Below are positions 37,518-46,217 of a DNA stretch of 64,000 nucleotides, in pieces (position 1 is the stretch's first letter; each line of letters starts with the position of its first letter). The position numbers and the translations under genes were made by a program. The notes under the pieces were generated by a model. That model was not told the DNA's origin, searched no databases, and saw only the letters and a program-made list of their open reading frames with translations. The stretch is taken from contig CAWCPM010000018.1 in the NCBI GenBank assembly GCA_963797565.1, positions 1 to 64,000 of the forward strand, in the 5' to 3' direction. Source of the DNA: JAICYJ01 sp963797565. GTDB taxonomy: Bacteria; Actinomycetota; Thermoleophilia; Gaiellales; JAICJC01.

Positions 37518-39159
37518 CTACCGCCGCGCGTCGCGCGCGGCCGGCCCGCCGCGATACCAGGCCTGGCGGGGCGGCGCCAGCAGCCGCTCCACGTGCAGCG
37601 TGGCGAGGCCGAGCACCGGCACGTCGCGGTGCCGTTCGAAGCAGATGTAGCGGCGGCGCCACTGCGGGAAGAACTTGCGGTTGAAGCTGAACAGCCGCTC
37701 CAGCTGGAACAGCCGGTCGAGCCGCAGCAGCGACCAGCGCGTGGCCCGCAGCGGCCACGACGCGGTGCCGTCGGCGCGCAGCACGTCGGCGAAGACCGAG
37801 AAGTTGAGGGAGATCTCGTCGGCCTGCTCGCCGCGCGCCCACACCGCTGTCTCGGCGATCAGGTACTCGATCAGCCCATTGGGGCTGGTGCGCAGCCGTC
37901 GCATGGAGGACAGCGAGTAGCCCCGCCGTGACGGCACCAGGTGCAGGAAGCCCTCGAGCCGTCCCTCGCCGTCACGAGCCAGCGCGAACCGCGCCTGCGG
38001 GTGGGCGTAGAGATCGTCCATCGCCATCGAGAAGCCGCGGTCGGGCCAGCCGTTCAGCCACTCCTGCGAGACCTGCTCGACCGCCGCGCGGTCGGCGTCG
38101 CTGAGATCCGCGGGAGCGGCGACGGTGACCGTGTAGCCCATCCGCGCCAGACGGTTCACCGACTGGCGCACCTTGCGGATCGCGCGCCCTTCCAACGTGA
38201 ACGTGTCCGGGAACAGCACCGCCTCGTCGCCGATCGGCAGCGCCCGCATGCCGATCTCCCGGAACAGGCCGACCCATTCCTCGGAGCAGTGCAGCACCAC
38301 CAGTCGCCAGCCACGCTGGTGCGCGAATGCCGCGAACGCGCGCACCATGCCCGGGATCGACTCCGGGTTTCCGACCGGGTCGCCCGACACGAGCGCGCAG
38401 CCGGCCACGACACGGTAGGCGAGCAGTGCGTCGTCTCGCCGGGAGAAGGCGTAGCGGCGGTCGCGGCGCAGCGCGAAGAAGGAGAGGCTGTCCTCGCCCC
38501 ACTCGAGCACGATCCGGCGGGCCCGGCGGTGGTCGTCCTCGCTCTGCGCCTCGGGCTCCCGCCAGGGCCGCAGCCACAGGTGCACGAGCCAGATCGCCGT
38601 CATCACCGTCAGCGCCAGCACCCCCACATGCAGGATCCTCATCTCGTCCATCCCGGGCCCCGTCGGCACCAGCAGCACCGCCACCACCAGCCATGTCAGC
38701 AGGGCACTCCCGGCGACCAACAGCCGCAACGAGGCGGGATCGCCGGGCGCGTCGAACCAGCGCCGCGACCGGATCAGCAGCACCAGCAGCGCCACGTTCG
38801 CGAGCGCCTCCTCGAGGTCGAGACCCTTGGCGATGTGCAGCACCGCGCTGGCGGACACCACCACGACGGCCAGCAGCCAGGCCCGGTGCTTGCGACGCGC
38901 CAGCGAGCTCGACACGAGCAGCATGGCCACCCCGGCCGCCAGTACCAGGCCGCGTGCGGCCACCTGCGCGTCGGGCGACAGCACCTTCTGCACGACGTGG
39001 ACGCGCTCGGCCAGCTCCGGCGTGAGGGCGGAGACGATGTTCGACCACGCCCAGCACCAGCGCCAGCGCGGCCAGCCCGGACGGCGGCCGGACCAGGCGA
39101 TCGATGCGTGCCCTCATACGAGCAGGATAGGTGGTGGCGCCGATGGGGCGGTCAGTCAT
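37518..39159 (-). CDS. MprF-like phosphatidylglycerol lysyltransferase domain protein (DUF2156), N-terminal frameshift
   Basis: About six membrane helices are followed by a GNAT-like DUF2156 domain. That domain includes DSLSFFALRRDRRYAFS, GDPVGNPESIPGMV, LEGRAIRKVRQSVNRL, GFSMAMDDLYAHPQARFAL and LNFSVFADVL, the aminoacyl-phosphatidylglycerol synthase core that modifies membrane lipids with amino acids from tRNA. The intact frame starts at 38993. The preceding helix start (MTDRPIGATTYPARMRARID, GLAALALVLG) is one frame away, ending near 39041-39044, where one extra base before NIVSALTPELAERV would restore a protein of about 546 residues. It is divergent from the gene at 39192. Confidence 0.88.
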
Positions 39160-39179
39160 CGTCACCAATTTCGGCCAGC

Positions 39180-39185
39180 TAGCCT
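39180..39185 (+). promoter_or_regulatory. -10 box of the leaderless gene at 39192
   Basis: TAGCCT lies 6 nt before the ATG at 39192. Confidence 0.4.
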
Positions 39186-39191
39186 AAGGGC

Positions 39192-39656
39192 ATGAGCGTC
39201 AAGGACGCCATCGGCCGCGCCACACACCGCTCCGGCCCGCCAGTCGAGCCGGCGCCGCGCTGGCTGGCCTACGCATTCGTTGTCTGCTCGCTGGCGCTGA
39301 TCCCGTGGACCGTGTGGCTCTACCAGACGCTTCCGTCGCGCGCCACCGCCGACAACTGGGACGTCGCCTGGGCAGGGTTCGACCTGGCGCTGGCGGCAAC
39401 GCTGCTCCTGACCGCGGTCGGAGCCCTGCGCCGGTCGGCATGGACACAGGGCGCCGCGGCGTCGGCCGCCACGCTGCTCGCCTGCGACATCTGGTTCGAC
39501 GTGATGACGTCGCGAACCGGCCACGAGCTCGAGGTGGCGGTGACGATGGCGCTGGTGGCCGAGGCGCCGCTGGCGATCCTGTGCGTGTGGGTCGCACGCA
39601 ACTCGGAGCGCGTCAGCGTCTGGGCGGAAAAGCTCGCGCGCAGCCGTTCCGGGTGA
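39192..39656 (+). CDS. four-helix membrane protein of unknown function
   Basis: The 154-residue protein has four hydrophobic segments (LAYAFVVCSLALIPWTVWLY, FDLALAATLLLTAVGAL, AAASAATLLACDIWFDVM, VTMALVAEAPLAILCVWVA). The third carries the conserved-looking ACDIWFDVMT, which recurs in small actinobacterial membrane proteins of unknown role. A leaderless start is likely (TAGCCT box). Confidence 0.75.
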   Translation: MSVKDAIGRATHRSGPPVEPAPRWLAYAFVVCSLALIPWTVWLYQTLPSRATADNWDVAWAGFDLALAATLLLTAVGALRRSAWTQGAAASAATLLACDIWFDVMTSRTGHELEVAVTMALVAEAPLAILCVWVARNSERVSVWAEKLARSRSG

Positions 39657-39715
39657 TGCCGCCTCCCCCGCCCGGTTGATACCCGATCACGCATCGGGCA
39701 GCGATACTCGGATAG

Positions 39716-40097
39716 ATGCCCGAAGAAGTCACGTTCGAGTACGAGTACTGCCCGCTGCGCAGCCGCGCCCATCGACTGGCGCGGCATCATGCCGCCGATC
39801 CGCCCGCTGGCGGGCATGGTGTGGCCGGCGGCACGGCGCGCCGATCGCATCGAGCTGACCCAGGACGGGCTGCTGGCCCGGTCGCTATCCGGCTACGTGC
39901 GGATCGGGTGGGACGAGGTCGGTGCCGTGCACCGCGCCCGCACCACCTGGGGCCGTATGACCGTGCACGTGGTTGCGGGGAACCCCAGCCGCCACATCGA
40001 GATCGCCGAGTCGATGCCCGGCTTCGACGACCTCATCCCGACCATCCTGCACAACGCCAGGATGGGCGAGATCGTGCACCTGCCTCAGGCTGCCTGA
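39716..40097 (+). CDS. small hypothetical protein, probable frameshift
   Basis: The frame 39789-40097 (102 residues) contains a beta-rich domain (DRIELTQDGLLARSLSGYVR, WDEVGAVHRA, MTVHVVAGNPSRHIEIA) ending IVHLPQAA. A better start is the ATG at 39716 (MPEEVTFEYEYCPLRSRAHR), which sits 7 nt after GATACT, like other leaderless starts here. The two frames join if one base is removed near 39778 (HRL-RGIMPPIRPLAGMVW). The fold resembles PH-like domains of small actinobacterial proteins; function is unknown. Confidence 0.55.
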
Positions 40098-40110
40098 CCG
40101 GGCCGGGCCG

Positions 40111-40722
40111 CTACCTTCGCCGCCAGACGGTGAGCATGTCGTACATGCCCTCCCACTGCGGGATGGAGAGCTTTTCGACCAGCTCGAACCCAGCCTCGAG
40201 CCGGTCGTGAAAGCCGCGGCTGCCGGTGGAGATGCGCCATTCGCCGACGTGGATCACGTGCGTCCCCGGCCATCGCTTGAGACAGTTGGTGGCCATCGCG
40301 CTGTTGTTGGGCGGCCAGCACAGAAACAGCGAGCGGTCGCCGTGGTCGCCCAGAACGGCGGGACCGCCCGACTCGATCTTCGTCCACAGGTGCCGCGCGA
40401 AGTAGTTGTCGGCATGGGGATGCTCGCGGTCGTACGCGATCACATCGATGCCATGTTCTCGCATCAGGTGCGACCAGTACCCGCCTCCCGCCCCCATCTC
40501 GACAACCGGGGCGTAGCGCGCGATCAGCTCGAGCGCATCGTCCGTCGGCAGCGCCCACGAATAGCGTTGAACCAGGGCGGGCCGCTCGTCCAGATGCTTC
40601 GGCCACGCGATCGTCTGATGCACGCGCACGAACTCGTCGAGATAGTCGTTCTGTCCCAGCAGCGAGTCGAACAGCGACGGTTCACGCAGCAGCGTGCGCC
40701 AGTCGAGCTGACGCTCGCTCAC
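40111..40722 (-). CDS. putative SAM-dependent methyltransferase-like protein
   Basis: The 203-residue protein contains VVEMGAGGGYWSHLMREHG followed by DVIAYD, a good nucleotide-binding motif I and acidic motif II of class I methyltransferases. A possible motif IV is LFLCWPPNNSAMA (NPPY-like WPPN), which would suit an amide or base methylating enzyme. The GTG start overlaps the helicase stop (GTGA), so the two genes are co-translated. The substrate is unknown. Confidence 0.65.
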   Translation of the reverse strand: MSERQLDWRTLLREPSLFDSLLGQNDYLDEFVRVHQTIAWPKHLDERPALVQRYSWALPTDDALELIARYAPVVEMGAGGGYWSHLMREHGIDVIAYDREHPHADNYFARHLWTKIESGGPAVLGDHGDRSLFLCWPPNNSAMATNCLKRWPGTHVIHVGEWRISTGSRGFHDRLEAGFELVEKLSIPQWEGMYDMLTVWRRR

Positions 40723-41891
40723 CAGCCGCGACGTCCGCGACCGCGCCGCGAGGTGTACACCAGCCGCGGCGGAGCGACGGCCATGCCCGAGCTTGTGAAC
40801 TCGTCCTGAAGGTCGAGCCTGGCCGCGATGCGGCTGACGTCGGCCTGCTGGTCGCGTGTCACGAGCGTCACGCCGATGCCGCTGCGCCCGGCCCGGCCGG
40901 TGCGGCCGACACGGTGCACGTAGCCCTTGTTGTCCTCGGGCGGGTCGAAGTTGATCACGTGCGAGATCGAATCGAGGTCGAGTCCGCGCGCGGCCACGTC
41001 GGTCGCCACCAGCGTGCGCGCCTTGCCGGACTCGAACCGCTCCCAGGCCCGCTCGCGCGCGCTCTGGGTCATGTCGCCGTGCATCGCCACAGCCGGCACG
41101 CCGCGCTCGCGCAGCTTGGCCAGGAGGCGATCGGCGCCGCGGCGGGTGCGCACGAACACCAGCGAGTGGTGGTCGCCCTCCTTCAGCATGTCGATCAGGG
41201 TCTGCACCTTGGTCTCGGGCGTCACCTGCACGAACCGGTGGTCGACCTCCTGCACCGTCTCGTCGCCGGGATTGGCCTCGTGGTGCGCGGGGTCGGTGGT
41301 GTAGCTGCGGGCGAGCCTGCCCACCTCACCGTCGAGGGTGGCCGAGAAGAACATCGTCTGGCGATCCTGCGGCAACCGCCGCACGATCCGGTCGACCTGC
41401 GGCTGGAAGCCCATGTCGAGCATCCGGTCAGCCTCGTCCAGCACCAGGATCGAGACGGCGCCCAGCGAGAGCATCTTGCGGTTGGCGAGATCCTCGAGGC
41501 GACCCGGGGTAGCCACCAGCAGGTGCGAGCGGTCGGCCTTCTTGGCCTGGTCGTGGAGGCCGACTCCGCCGTAGGCGGTGGCCACACGCAGGCCGCATGC
41601 TGCGGCCAGCGGCTCCAGCACCTCGCCCACCTGGGCGGCCAGCTCGCGGGTCGGAACCAGCACGAGCGCGGCCGGGGTGGGCCCGTTGGGGTCGACTCGC
41701 TCGACCAGAGGGATGCCGAAGGCGAGCGTCTTGCCGGAGCCGGTGGGCGCCTTTGCCAGCACGTCCTGGCCGGCGAGGGCGTCGGGTAGCACCCGGCCCT
41801 GAATCTCGAATGGGGTCTCGATGCCCTGGGCAGCGAGCACGGCGGCAACGGGCGCACTCGCACCGAGGCCACGGAAGGTGGGTTCACTCAT
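40719..41891 (-). CDS. DEAD-box RNA helicase
   Basis: The 390-residue helicase core is complete: Q motif GIETPFEIQ, Walker A APTGSGKT, PTRELA, TPGRL, DEAD, SAT, then ARGLD and HRVGRTGRAG, followed by only a short basic tail (RRGRGRRGW). It starts at ATG 41891 after GGAGAG. Such enzymes unwind structured RNA in ribosome assembly and mRNA decay and are often cold-induced. Hairpins in its 5' leader (41904-41954) may regulate it. It is translationally coupled to the putative methyltransferase downstream. Confidence 0.95.
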   Translation of the reverse strand: MSEPTFRGLGASAPVAAVLAAQGIETPFEIQGRVLPDALAGQDVLAKAPTGSGKTLAFGIPLVERVDPNGPTPAALVLVPTRELAAQVGEVLEPLAAACGLRVATAYGGVGLHDQAKKADRSHLLVATPGRLEDLANRKMLSLGAVSILVLDEADRMLDMGFQPQVDRIVRRLPQDRQTMFFSATLDGEVGRLARSYTTDPAHHEANPGDETVQEVDHRFVQVTPETKVQTLIDMLKEGDHHSLVFVRTRRGADRLLAKLRERGVPAVAMHGDMTQSARERAWERFESGKARTLVATDVAARGLDLDSISHVINFDPPEDNKGYVHRVGRTGRAGRSGIGVTLVTRDQQADVSRIAARLDLQDEFTSSGMAVAPPRLVYTSRRGRGRRGW

Positions 41892-42197
41892 GTATCTCTC
41901 CTCGGCGGCCGGCCACGGCCGCCTCTCGATCAAAGGGCGAGGGTCCGGCCCTCGGGGAGAGAGTGGAACCTCACGGGGCGACACGCCGTCGCCCGTACAC
42001 AAAGAGTAGCAGCGGGGTGGGTTTTCAACAGGCCCGGCCGCCAGTACGCTTGATACATGCGGCACGATCGCATCCTCGCAAGAGGCACGTTTCGAGAGGC
42101 CGGCCCCTGTCGTCCGGGCCGACTCATGGTAGGCTCGCTCTGCTCGCAGTAACTCGTGGTGCATTGCCGTCCGGGGCGGACGGGCATGCGGGGGTAG
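41892..42197. promoter_or_regulatory. divergent leader region with hairpins
   Basis: These 306 bp separate the DEAD-box helicase from the surface-protein pair. On the helicase side are inverted repeats 41904-41923 (GGCGGCC/GGCCGCC, next to its ribosome binding site) and 41938-41954 (CGAGGG/CCCTCG). On the other side, GTCCGGGGCGGAC lies about 20 nt before the ATG at 42198. No coding region was found. Confidence 0.4.
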
Positions 42198-42731
42198 ATG
42201 AAAACGAGAGGCTATTTGGGGTTTGTGGGTGCGTCGTTCCTGCTGTTCGCGGTGGGTTCGGTGCTGACCATCTCGGCGTACGCCGGGACCGGTTCGGGCG
42301 CGCCGCCGCCCCCGCCGCCTCCGCCCACCAGCGACCCGTCACCGCCGCAGACGACCTCCTCGCCGCCGGTGACGACGACCACGACCACGACGACGACCAC
42401 AACGCCGCCCAGCACGGGTACCTCGAGCACCGGCACGAAGGCTCCGGTTCACCACAAGGTCAAGCAGCACCCGCAGAGCACGCACAAGAAGAAGCATCCG
42501 GCCAACACCACGCCGCAGACCGTCAAGAAGCCGGCACAGACTCCAAAGCCGAAGGCGACCGTCCCGGTCTCCCACACGTCGGACAGCGGCGTGCCGCAGA
42601 TCGCGGCCGTGGCGGCGATCGTGGCGGGGGCGCTGGTGGTGCTGGCGCTCGTGGCGCTGATCATCTCGGTCGCGGTGATGCGGACGCGGGGTCCCCGTGG
42701 CGCTCGCGGCGGTAACATCATGATCCGCTGA
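42198..42731 (+). CDS. membrane-anchored Pro/Thr-rich surface protein
   Basis: The 177-residue product has an N-terminal helix (residues about 7-29, signal or anchor) and a low-complexity segment (residues about 34-70: a run of eight Pro followed by Ser/Pro and a run of Thr). A basic Lys/His/Pro-rich stretch (about 75-120) and a C-terminal membrane helix (AAVAAIVAGALVVLALVALI) ending in Arg follow. The middle would be an extended, possibly cell-wall-spanning stalk. It lies 2 bp before a secreted multi-domain protein, suggesting that the two work together at the surface. Confidence 0.7.
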   Translation: MKTRGYLGFVGASFLLFAVGSVLTISAYAGTGSGAPPPPPPPPTSDPSPPQTTSSPPVTTTTTTTTTTTPPSTGTSSTGTKAPVHHKVKQHPQSTHKKKHPANTTPQTVKKPAQTPKPKATVPVSHTSDSGVPQIAAVAAIVAGALVVLALVALIISVAVMRTRGPRGARGGNIMIR

Positions 42732-42733
42732 AG

Positions 42734-44677
42734 ATGCACCGTCGGCTTCCTCTGATCCTCTTCGTGCTGACTGCGGGACTCGTCTCGGGCGTCGCCGTTT
42801 CGTCGGCGGCCGATGGATCGCTCCAGATCACCCAGCCATCGAACTTCGGTGGCGTGCCGGTGGGTCAGACCAGCGGCACGCAGAACGTCCAGATCACAAA
42901 CACGAGCGCCACCCCGATGACGATCACGCTCTCGAAGGAGTCCGGGGGAGATCCGGGGGCGTTCCTGGTCAGCAACAACACGTGCGGAAGCGTGCTCAAT
43001 CAGAACGACTCGTGTTCGTTCGACGCCGCGTTCGCCCCGGATGTCGCCGGAACCCTGTCCGCGACGATCGATGTCACCAGCGACACGCCGAGCGCCTCGG
43101 ACACCGTTCAGGTGACCGGCACCGGCCAGGCCTCACAGGTATCGGCGCCCGGCAGCGTCGACCTCGGCAACGTCAAGGTCGGCACCACGTCGTCCGGAAC
43201 TGCGGTGCAGGTCACCAACAACGGCAACCAGCCACTCTCGGTTACGGGGGCGACGGCCACGGACAACACGACAGGTGCTGGGTTCAACGTTGCGTCCAAC
43301 GGTTGCTCTGACCCCGTCGCCCCGGGAGACAACTGCACCATCACTGTCTCCGTGTCTCCGACGGTAACGGGTGCTCTGAGCGGCGTTCTATCGATCGCGA
43401 GCAACGACCCGGCGTCGCCGACGGCCGTCAGCCTGACCGCAACAGGCACCGTCCCGACGGCCACCGTGGATGCCTCGGTCAACTTCGCGACGCTGCGAAA
43501 CGTGCCGCAGACCCTGCCCGTGACGCTCACCAACACCGGCAACGCCGAGCTGGACGTGACCCTCGTGACTCTGGCCGGCGACGCGACCTTCACCAACCCC
43601 GGCACCGGAAACTGCGGCCATGCGCAACTCCAGCCCAGCCAGTCGTGCAGCACGCAGATCACGTTCCTGCCGACGACGGCCGGCACGTCGAACGCAACCC
43701 TCACCTTCACCGACGACAGCGGATCGGTGGCAGGCAGCACGCAGGTCGTGGGCCTCCAGGGCGACGCGCTGCTGCCCAAGATCCAGGCAACCCCGACGTC
43801 CGTGTCGTTCCCCGACGTCGCACTGGGCCGTATCACCGACGTCAACCACGTGATCATCCAGAACACCGGGACCGCCAACCTCACCGTCTCAGGCTTGCGT
43901 CTGGGCGGGAACGCCCCGAAGAGCTTCGTGTTGGGAAAGCAGACCTGCATCGGCCCCGCGATCGCCCCCGGCGCCACCTGCAGGGTCAACGTGCGATTCG
44001 CTCCGCTCAGGCTGGGCGGGAGGTTGGCCACCCTCGTGGTCGCAAACGATGCCGGCCCCAATCTGAGCGTGGGCCTGGGCGGAAACGGCGTGGCGCCGGC
44101 CGACGCCGGCAACCTGCGCTCCGCCACCAGCTGTGAGTCCGTGCGGCTCACCTGGCGGCCGCCCGACGCGGCCGGGTTCTCACACGTGGTGCTGGTGCGA
44201 AATTCCACGCGCTACCCGCGCAACCCCGAAGACGGCGTCAGCGTCAGGCACCGGGCGGCCCTGGCCAACGACACGGCGCCGCGCCAGTTCCACACGTACC
44301 GCTACGCGCTGTTCGCGATCTACCGCTCCTACAACCACAGCCGCAGCTACACCTCGCCCGGCCTTCGCATCAAGGTGCACCTGGGGCGGATCTGCCAGCC
44401 ACGCGACGGCGGAACGATCAGCGATCTGACGCCCAAGGTGGACTGGACGAGGTACACCGGTACCCGGAGCTACGCCTTCATCCTGCAGCGCGGCAGCAGC
44501 ACCCTGCTCGTGCGCTACCCACGCAAGAGCTTCTACCAGTTCGCGAGCTCGTGGACGTACCGCCACGCCAGGCATTCGCTGGCGAAGGGCGGGACGTACC
44601 ACTTCTACCTCTACGCCTACACGCGCAAGCACCGCAACGGCTTGATCATCGGGCACACCACCTGGACCGAGCGCTAG
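42734..44677 (+). CDS. secreted choice-of-anchor-D (ASH/Hydin-like) repeat protein
   Basis: The 647-residue protein has a signal peptide (LPLILFVLTAGLVSGVAVSS-AADG). Three or four Ig-like ASPM-SPD2-Hydin/choice-of-anchor-D repeats follow, each about 100 residues and recognisable by FGGVPVGQTSGTQNVQITNT, DLGNVKVGTTSSGTAVQVTN and FPDVALGRITDVNHVIIQNT with paired Cys (NTCGSVLNQNDSC, NCGHAQLQPSQSC). A C-terminal fibronectin-like region begins at SCESVRLTWRPPDAAGF. Such proteins are surface scaffolds. It forms an operon with the Pro/Thr-rich gene. Confidence 0.85.
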   Translation: MHRRLPLILFVLTAGLVSGVAVSSAADGSLQITQPSNFGGVPVGQTSGTQNVQITNTSATPMTITLSKESGGDPGAFLVSNNTCGSVLNQNDSCSFDAAFAPDVAGTLSATIDVTSDTPSASDTVQVTGTGQASQVSAPGSVDLGNVKVGTTSSGTAVQVTNNGNQPLSVTGATATDNTTGAGFNVASNGCSDPVAPGDNCTITVSVSPTVTGALSGVLSIASNDPASPTAVSLTATGTVPTATVDASVNFATLRNVPQTLPVTLTNTGNAELDVTLVTLAGDATFTNPGTGNCGHAQLQPSQSCSTQITFLPTTAGTSNATLTFTDDSGSVAGSTQVVGLQGDALLPKIQATPTSVSFPDVALGRITDVNHVIIQNTGTANLTVSGLRLGGNAPKSFVLGKQTCIGPAIAPGATCRVNVRFAPLRLGGRLATLVVANDAGPNLSVGLGGNGVAPADAGNLRSATSCESVRLTWRPPDAAGFSHVVLVRNSTRYPRNPEDGVSVRHRAALANDTAPRQFHTYRYALFAIYRSYNHSRSYTSPGLRIKVHLGRICQPRDGGTISDLTPKVDWTRYTGTRSYAFILQRGSSTLLVRYPRKSFYQFASSWTYRHARHSLAKGGTYHFYLYAYTRKHRNGLIIGHTTWTER

Positions 44678-44682
44678 ACCCG

Positions 44683-45756
44683 CTAGGGCACCAGGTACCC
44701 GAGCGCCACGTAGCCGAACGCCAGCACCTGAACGACGGGCGCAAACACGACGTACCCACGGTGCAGCGAGGGCTTGCGCATGCCCAGGTCGGCAAGCGCG
44801 AAGAACAGCGGGAAGGCCAGCAGCCCGAAGCGGCCCGACGACTGCAGCACGCCCGCCAGCAGCGGCAGCAGGAAGATGCCGCCGACGTAGAGCGTGTCCT
44901 CCCAGCGGTGTGCTGCGAAGCGGCGCAGCTTCAGGATCGGGATCAGCAGGGCCAGATAGACGATCACGGTGAGGCCGCTCAGCAGGTGGATGGCACGGCC
45001 GGTCTGCGCGAACTGCCAGAACTCCTCGCCCAGCGCCAGCGGCGGGAAGCTGGCATGGCCGCCCCAGTGACCCTGCGCGTGAACGAACGCCAGCGGGTCG
45101 CCAACGGCATGCCACAGCCACGCCATGTGGATGGCGAGGCCGACCGCGGGCGACAGTGCCACCAGCCAGGCGCCGACCGATCGCTCGCGCCAGGCCACCA
45201 GCACCAGCGGCGCGATCAGGGCCAGCCCGTTCACGCGGGTGAGGCCGGCCAGGATGCCGAGCGGCACGGCGTACAGGTGGCGGCGCCGGTCGCTGAAAAC
45301 GAACAGCCAGCTGGCCAGGGCGATGAAGACGCCCTCGCTGTAGGCCAGGGTGAGCGCGAAGGCGTAGGGCGACAGCACCAGGTAGAGGACGGCGCGCCAG
45401 GCGTGCTGCGGCGACAGGCGGTCGCGTCCCAGGACGTAGATGCCGAGGAAGCCGATCAGCGTGGCGATGTTCGAGACGGCCAGGGCGGCCACGGCATCGC
45501 CCTGGGTGGTGACCGTCTCCCAGACGTGGATCAGCAGCGGGTACAGCGGGAAGAAGGCCACGCGCGGCCCGGCCGCGTAGCCGTCGTGGGCGATCCGGAT
45601 GTAGTAGACGGAGTCCCATCCGGTCAGCGCCGTCCAGGGCTGGTGCTGCCACGGCTCCAGCGCCTTGTGCCACCCGAGCCGAGTGCTGATCAGCCAGCCG
45701 AGCAGCACAGTGGCCGCGCGGCTTGCCACCCAGAGCACAACCACGCGGCGCCACAT
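44683..45756 (-). CDS. polytopic mannosyltransferase-like protein (PIG-V type)
   Basis: The protein has 357 residues from the ATG at 45756 (an upstream in-frame start at 45789 would enter the tRNA-Ser flank). About ten helices resemble actinobacterial PIG-V-type GT-C mannosyltransferases: WDSVYYIRIAHDGYAAGPRV (first-loop WDSxYY-I-xxGY), FFPLYPLLI, SEGVFIALASWLF and GLTRVNGLALI. It would transfer mannose from a polyprenyl donor on the outer face of the membrane. It is convergent with the surface-protein operon, with stops 5 bp apart. TAAGAT lies 8 nt before the ATG. Confidence 0.85.
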   Translation of the reverse strand: MWRRVVVLWVASRAATVLLGWLISTRLGWHKALEPWQHQPWTALTGWDSVYYIRIAHDGYAAGPRVAFFPLYPLLIHVWETVTTQGDAVAALAVSNIATLIGFLGIYVLGRDRLSPQHAWRAVLYLVLSPYAFALTLAYSEGVFIALASWLFVFSDRRRHLYAVPLGILAGLTRVNGLALIAPLVLVAWRERSVGAWLVALSPAVGLAIHMAWLWHAVGDPLAFVHAQGHWGGHASFPPLALGEEFWQFAQTGRAIHLLSGLTVIVYLALLIPILKLRRFAAHRWEDTLYVGGIFLLPLLAGVLQSSGRFGLLAFPLFFALADLGMRKPSLHRGYVVFAPVVQVLAFGYVALGYLVP

Positions 45757-45799
45757 GACGGGGTATCTTACGGACGTGGTCGCGCGCACGCGGCCCTAG

Positions 45800-45889
45800 G
45801 GAGAGGTGGCCGAGTGGCTGAAGGCGCCCGCCTGCTAAGTGGGTCTGGGGGGTAAACCTCCAGCGAGGGTTCGAATCCCTCCCTCTCCG
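45800..45889 (+). tRNA. tRNA-Ser (anticodon GCU)
   Basis: This 90-nt gene has acceptor GGAGAGG/CCTCTCC with discriminator G, a D-arm starting GCCGAGTGGCTGAAGGC, an anticodon loop CTGCTAA in stem CCCGC/GTGGG, a long variable arm as in class II tRNAs, and T-arm GAGGGTTCGAATCCCTC. CCA is not encoded. The anticodon GCT reads AGC and AGT serine codons. Confidence 0.97.
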
Positions 45890-45921
45890 TCGCACGCGAA
45901 CCTCTACCGAAGGAGCACGTC

Positions 45922-46215
45922 ATGTCCGAGTACGCCCGCGTGGCCATATTCGAGGTCGACGACGCCGCCCTCGACGCGATCGTCGCCCAGATCAACCAGA
46001 CCGACGCCCCGCCGGAGGGCGTGCCCGGCACGCGCATCACGGTGCTGGCCGATCGTGCCGGCGGCAAGGTCGCCATCTCGGTGCGGTTCGCCTCCGAGGA
46101 GGACATGGCCACGGGCTCCGCGGTGCTCGACGCGATGGACCCGCCCGAGAACGCGAGCATGCGGCGCGTCTCGGTCGACAAGTTCGAGGTCGTGATCGAC
46201 AAGCAGCCTTCGTAG
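45922..46215 (+). CDS. small conserved hypothetical protein (ABM-like fold)
   Basis: The 97-residue product has GAAGGAG 7-8 nt before the ATG. The sequence MSEYARVAIFEVDDAALDAI, KVAISVRFASEEDMATGSAV looks like a ferredoxin-like antibiotic-biosynthesis-monooxygenase (ABM) type alpha/beta domain. No catalytic residue can be assigned. It is convergent with the LuxR gene, with 2 bp between the stops. Confidence 0.8.
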   Translation: MSEYARVAIFEVDDAALDAIVAQINQTDAPPEGVPGTRITVLADRAGGKVAISVRFASEEDMATGSAVLDAMDPPENASMRRVSVDKFEVVIDKQPS

Positions 46216-46217
46216 GC

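Noticed and set aside
42120..42197. Riboswitch upstream of the surface-protein pair
   Set aside because: There is only a short GC-rich stem near 42170. No known riboswitch core could be matched.
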